Source: a virus
Reading direction: 5' to 3' (one strand)
Length of the DNA: 46,641 bases
Virus record (IMG/VR): IMGVR_UViG_3300031857_000344
Span: 1-46,641 of that record
Part shown: positions 43,147 through 46,641 of the stretch, in pieces
How positions within the stretch are numbered: the stretch's first letter is position 1
How the letters are laid out: every line of letters begins with the position of its first letter
The notes under the pieces: generated by a model
Database searches by the model: none
What the model saw: only the letters and a program-made list of their open reading frames with translations
What the model was told of the DNA's origin: nothing
Position numbers and translations under genes: made by a program

Positions 43147-43596
43147 TTATCTGCCTTTGCCGAACGATGTCGAAGACTTCTTCTCGCGGAAGAGAGGCAT
43201 CCGAGCATCGTTTTCTCGCATGAAGTTGTTGTCCACGCTCTCCATCTGGGCCTGATTTTTCTGCGAGAAGTAGTCCTTCCGCTGGATCATCATTTCCGTA
43301 GGGATTTTGCAGAGCAACAGTCCTGCGACTTCGATGTTGTCCTTGAACCGGCTGTCGGGATCGACCAGCATCCGAAACTGCGGCTGCTCTTCGATACGGA
43401 CCGGCTCCCAACCTTCCCGGAGTTTGGCCGAGACGTTGCGCGGGTCGGACTGACCCAGCGTGGTGACACGAACCCACCGATACGAGTAGCCGGGCTGCTT
43501 GTCGGGTTCGGGCAGCGTTGACGCTGGTTGCCAAACCTTCGGGCGCTCCGCTTCTACGCGGGTGTCAAGTTCACGTGCGAGGCGAGTTTCTGCCAT
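43147..43596 (-). CDS. Conserved head-region protein (149 aa)
   Basis: Follows the scaffold gene by two bases. It has YSYRWVRVTTLGQSDPRNVS, LREGWEPVRIEEQPQFRML and a Gln/Met-rich end (QRKDYFSQKNQAQMESVDNN). Homologues in other aquatic phages are placed the same way. It may be a minor head or scaffold-linked protein. No enzyme motif is present; function unknown. Confidence 0.82.
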   Translation of the reverse strand: MAETRLARELDTRVEAERPKVWQPASTLPEPDKQPGYSYRWVRVTTLGQSDPRNVSAKLREGWEPVRIEEQPQFRMLVDPDSRFKDNIEVAGLLLCKIPTEMMIQRKDYFSQKNQAQMESVDNNFMRENDARMPLFREKKSSTSFGKGR

Positions 43597-43598
43597 TG

Positions 43599-44534
43599 TT
43601 AACGCTCCATCTTCATGAGTTCACGAGCATACTGCTCGGGGGTCAGACCCAGCTTTTTCGCAATGGCGATCTGGGACTGCTTGAGTACGATCTTCTTGGC
43701 GGATGTACTGCGAGAAGCGGGTGCGACTACGTTAGCAGGCTTAGTCTCGGCGCGAGAAGACTTGCCGGTGGACGCTTTCTCTTCCCCGAAATATTCCGGG
43801 AAGCGACGGCGCATCGTTGTGTCGATGGCGCTCCAGTATTCGTCGGTACCCACAAACTGCGGGCCACGTTCGCGTTCGAGCTTCTGGTGAAGCCCGAGAG
43901 CCGAGGCCGTCATCTCCGGGTCCGTTCCCCACCACGTATTGCGCTCTTGCCACGCTTGCGTCTTGGCGTCCGGCTGCGGAATAGCCACAGGCTGTTGAGG
44001 AGTTTGTACCTCAGTCGTTGCACCTTGTAAAGTAGGACGATACGCAGCAACCTGCTGCAGCTTATATTGCGCTGCCGACAGCTTCTCCTGCGCCTCAAGC
44101 ACCTTGTCGGTATCACCCGCTTCGTAGGCATCGCGATAGGCCCGGCGCGCTTCGGCCAGTTCCATCTCGGCGTTCTGCTTGTAGGTGCCGACAAGCTCCT
44201 GCTCACCCTGCGACAGCGTGCGCCGAAGCTGTTCGGCCTCCTGACGGTACCGCTGGGCAGCAGCCAAAGCCTCGTTCTGTTCACGCATCAACCGCTCTTT
44301 TTCACGGCGTTCGTCGTGCCAGACCTTCTTCATCTGCTTGAGGCGAACCTTGACCTTCTCGGAATACTCTTCGAGTTCGTCAGCTTCGAGTTCGGCCACC
44401 AATTCGGCGGGCATCGGTTCACGGCCCCGGTCTTCCTCCGGGGTATCGTCCTCGACCTCGATCTCGGGCTTGGTGCCAACTTCATCACCTTCGATCTCGA
44501 AATCGAAGTCGTCGTCATTCGGCTTCGTAGCCAT
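43599..44534 (-). CDS. Scaffolding protein (311 aa)
   Basis: Assembles the procapsid and leaves before packaging. The N-terminus is very acidic (DDDFDFEIEGDEVGTKPEIE). A long charged coiled coil spans about residues 55-165 (RREKERLMREQNEALAAAQR, then ELAEARRAYRDAYEAGD). The C-terminus is basic with KIVLKQSQIAIAKKLGLTPE, a helix-loop-helix suited to capsid binding. Position just before the capsid genes and composition both fit. No protease is fused to it. Confidence 0.87.
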   Translation of the reverse strand: MATKPNDDDFDFEIEGDEVGTKPEIEVEDDTPEEDRGREPMPAELVAELEADELEEYSEKVKVRLKQMKKVWHDERREKERLMREQNEALAAAQRYRQEAEQLRRTLSQGEQELVGTYKQNAEMELAEARRAYRDAYEAGDTDKVLEAQEKLSAAQYKLQQVAAYRPTLQGATTEVQTPQQPVAIPQPDAKTQAWQERNTWWGTDPEMTASALGLHQKLERERGPQFVGTDEYWSAIDTTMRRRFPEYFGEEKASTGKSSRAETKPANVVAPASRSTSAKKIVLKQSQIAIAKKLGLTPEQYARELMKMER

Positions 44535-44545
44535 ATCTACCTCCC

Positions 44546-44980
44546 TTACGCTCTGGAAATGCCACGGGGGTCTTCGACCACCGCTTCGACACTATCGTCA
44601 TTGATGATGCGGAACTCGCGTCCATGTATCTTCACCCGGCTCCCGGCATGGGGGCGCGTGAGGATAAAGTCGCCTTCTTTGCACCAAGGACCGCTCGGGA
44701 ACCGCTTCTCATCCTTGTAGGCATCGGGGCCAATCTTGATGACGAAAAGGACCGGGGTCGTCAGTTCTTCGAACTGCTTGGTCATGTCGGCCTTGTAGAC
44801 GCCGCCTTCGGTCTTCTCCTCGACGTCTGGTACTCCGCATAGGATGCGGTAGCCCGACGGGTCAGGGAGCATCTTGGCGCGCTCTTCAATGGGGACTTCG
44901 GGTTCTGCGGGTTCGGACTTGAGGACTTTGCCGTTCAGTCCGACGAGGGCGGGTTTGGCCGCACCAATGATGTCAGTCAT
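44546..44980 (-). CDS. GroES-like co-chaperonin (144 aa)
   Basis: Helps host GroEL fold phage proteins, most likely the capsid protein. The Cpn10 domain covers about residues 38-138: GYRILCGVPDVEEKTEGGVY, FVIKIGPDAYKDEKRFPSG, KEGDFILTRPHAGSRVKIHG, FRIINDDSVEAVVEDP. The mobile-loop position reads KTEGGVYKAD, so the hydrophobic IVL of GroES is changed to VYK. The extra 37-residue N-terminus is unusual. T4 gp31 and RB49 CocO are known phage co-chaperonins. It overlaps the upstream gene by 8 bases and sits directly before the scaffold gene. No GroEL is in the window. Confidence 0.85.
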   Translation of the reverse strand: MTDIIGAAKPALVGLNGKVLKSEPAEPEVPIEERAKMLPDPSGYRILCGVPDVEEKTEGGVYKADMTKQFEELTTPVLFVIKIGPDAYKDEKRFPSGPWCKEGDFILTRPHAGSRVKIHGREFRIINDDSVEAVVEDPRGISRA

Positions 44981-45167
44981 CGTCTCTTTCCATGCGTTGC
45001 GCGGTCTCTATGATGATGTTGTTCGCCATCAGAAGCCCACGGTATCGGCCACACGCGAACTTATATTCGCCGTGGTCCTTGGCTGTACCCAAGGCGAGGT
45101 CACCCTCGATCAGCTTGAGTTCTTCTTGGAGTTTACCCGATAGGTATTTCAGTAGATCATCGGCCAT
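44973..45167 (-). CDS. Small hypothetical protein (64 aa)
   Basis: I chose the ATG at 45167, which overlaps the portal stop (TGATG), over a GTG one codon before. The product is helical: MADDLLKYLSGKLQEELKLI, then YKFACGRYRGLLMANNIIIE, with an acidic end that overlaps the co-chaperonin start by 8 bases. Small proteins of this kind between portal and scaffold are frequent in phages, without known function. Confidence 0.78.
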   Translation of the reverse strand: MADDLLKYLSGKLQEELKLIEGDLALGTAKDHGEYKFACGRYRGLLMANNIIIETAQRMERDDD

Positions 45168-46641
45168 CACTCTTCCTTAGGTGGCTGGGTTGGGGAAACA
45201 GGGGTCTCCGGTTGCGCCCGGTCAAGTTGGTCACGGGCGATTTCGACGCCGAGCCGAAGCCCAGCCTCTTGCTGTTTGGCGGACAGGTTGGCCTTGTCCG
45301 TCGCAATTTTGACGCCAGCGTTGAGGCCAGCAATTTCCTTCTGAGCGGCGATGCGGGCCTGCTCGATCTCGATCTGGTCGTTCTTGGCGGCAGCGTCGAT
45401 GGCGAGCTTCTGCGCCTTGATCTGCAGTTCCTGCTTCTTGAGTTCGAGTTCCTGCATCTGCATCTGCACGATGGGGTCTTGGGCCATCTGCTGGTTCTGC
45501 TGGGCCTGTGCCTCGGCTTTCTTCTTCTGAAGAAGCTGCTGGGCTGCGGCGGCAGCGAGACGCGAGATGGCAAGCTCGGTCTGCTCGTCCATGTCGGTGT
45601 TGGGCGGTGGCAGCGGGACGCCAGCCTGCTCCTCGATCTGCTTGCGATAGGCGAAGGCCAGATGCTCTTGGATGTGAGCGGCCATAGCCGCCTGCATCGC
45701 CTGCGCGTTGGGCGACTGGCCGATCATCGCCGCCAACTGCGGGTCTTGGATCGCCGCCATGTGCACCGCGATATGGGCCTCGTGGTCTTGGTAGATGAAC
45801 GCCTTCACGGGCTTGCCGTTGATGATGTCCATGTTCTCCGACACCGGATCACGCGGCTTCATGCTGTCGTCGTCCTTCATCGGGACGAGCTTGGCGGCGT
45901 TCTTGATGCCCAACACTTCGAGCATCTGGCGGTGCAGGTACGGTAGGTCGTAAAGCTGCGGCGCACCCTGCGCCAACTGCATCACGGCTTGGTACTGCAC
46001 GATCTTCTGCGACATGGTTGCCGCGTTGGGGTCCGACACCGGGATGACGTCCACGCTGTCGTAGTCGGACTTCTTGGCCTTGGGCGAGCCTTCTTCCGGC
46101 TCGTAGGTGTACTCGTCCGGGGTGTAGTCGCGGATGATGGCCTTCAGGAGCTTGAACTCCTGCCGCATCGCGTAGTGGACGCGGGCCTGCACAGCCGACA
46201 TCACCTTGAGCGTGCGCTCAAGGATTGCCAGCGTGGTGCCCACCGGGGCCTGCGCCGACATATCGCTGATCTTCATATCCGCAGCCGAGGCGAAGCGACG
46301 CCCTTCCTCGACGATGGTGTTGAGCAGCGAGTAGAGGACTTGGCTCGGCTCCTTGTACGGGAGCGGCATGATGTTGTCGCGCATCGTGCCCGACGCCACA
46401 TCGACGTCACGCCATTCAGCCGGAGCGATGGGGGTGTCGTCGCCCTTGACCCGAAGACCCTTGGTCTTGAAGCCGCCCGGCAGGTTCGACAGCGTGCCCG
46501 CATCGACCAACTGACGGATGAGGCTGGTGCCCGACTTGGCGAAAGCGCCGATCAGGTGGATGAGGCCGAAGGCGTAGAAGCCGAAACCGGGGACGTACGA
46601 GTAGTGTACGAAGTGGTTGCGCTTGGCCTTCTTCTCGTCGT
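45167..46641 (-). CDS. Portal protein (5' end cut off)
   Basis: Forms the ring through which DNA enters and leaves the head. The frame is open to the right end of the window, so the start is outside; a TTG at 46510 is not the true start. Visible from the edge: VHYSYVPGFGFYAFGLIHLI, GTSLIRQLVDAGTLSNLPGG, then DVASGTMRDNIMPLPYKEPS, a pattern typical of podovirus and marine-phage portals. The C-terminus is a long Gln/Ala/Lys-rich coiled coil (KKKAEAQAQQNQQMAQDPIV) of the barrel type and a short Pro-rich end. About 490 residues are visible. Confidence 0.9.
   Translation of the reverse strand, partial: DEKKAKRNHFVHYSYVPGFGFYAFGLIHLIGAFAKSGTSLIRQLVDAGTLSNLPGGFKTKGLRVKGDDTPIAPAEWRDVDVASGTMRDNIMPLPYKEPSQVLYSLLNTIVEEGRRFASAADMKISDMSAQAPVGTTLAILERTLKVMSAVQARVHYAMRQEFKLLKAIIRDYTPDEYTYEPEEGSPKAKKSDYDSVDVIPVSDPNAATMSQKIVQYQAVMQLAQGAPQLYDLPYLHRQMLEVLGIKNAAKLVPMKDDDSMKPRDPVSENMDIINGKPVKAFIYQDHEAHIAVHMAAIQDPQLAAMIGQSPNAQAMQAAMAAHIQEHLAFAYRKQIEEQAGVPLPPPNTDMDEQTELAISRLAAAAAQQLLQKKKAEAQAQQNQQMAQDPIVQMQMQELELKKQELQIKAQKLAIDAAAKNDQIEIEQARIAAQKEIAGLNAGVKIATDKANLSAKQQEAGLRLGVEIARDQLDRAQPETPVSPTQPPKEE

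Noticed and set aside
1-46641. tRNA genes, integrase, attachment sites and insertion sequences
   Set aside because: None was recognised on reading; the gaps are too short for most, but a tRNA inside a gene cannot be fully excluded without a dedicated search.

Overview
The window is part of the genome of a tailed, short-tailed (podovirus-like) double-stranded DNA phage. It reads as a lytic phage of a GC-rich bacterium, and the small conserved genes resemble those of aquatic, mostly uncultured phages; host and habitat are inferences. No integrase, partition gene, tRNA, rRNA or CRISPR array was seen. Both ends are cut inside genes: a family A DNA polymerase on the left and the portal on the right. 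The terminase is not in the window and probably lies beyond the portal.

Layout: bases 1-10348 are read rightward and form the replication and recombination module: DNA polymerase, several small proteins, a Cas4/RecB-type nuclease, a small basic HNH-like protein, an SNF2-type helicase, a Gam-like helical protein, a zinc-containing SSB-like protein, a small helix-turn-helix protein, a primase-helicase fusion and a small conserved protein. Bases 10424-46641 are read leftward and form the virion and lysis module. The two halves converge on one hairpin terminator at about 10.4 kb.

In transcription order (right to left) the late module holds: portal, a small protein, a GroES-like co-chaperonin, scaffold, two head proteins, major capsid protein, a terminator and a structured gap, then a run of small and often very basic proteins mixed with head-tail connectors, a long S74-type tail fibre, lysis genes (M15 endolysin and holin) set inside the tail genes, a protein built of 22-residue repeats, a second fibre, the tail nozzle, a fibre-like accessory protein, and five internal virion proteins. 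The last of these is a 2391-residue polyvalent protein with a zinc peptidase motif and an LPD38-like region.

The genes are tightly packed with many ATGA, TAATG and TGATG overlaps, and no gap exceeds 130 bases. The observations most worth following are: a pair of left-arm promoters with identical geometry in which an inverted repeat is centred just downstream of the -10 box; a 10 x 22-residue plus 5 x 11-residue repeat protein; a tail-fibre repeat unit found in an early gene product; a short motif (x-A-x-G-G) shared by the small basic proteins and the internal virion proteins; and the phage GroES.
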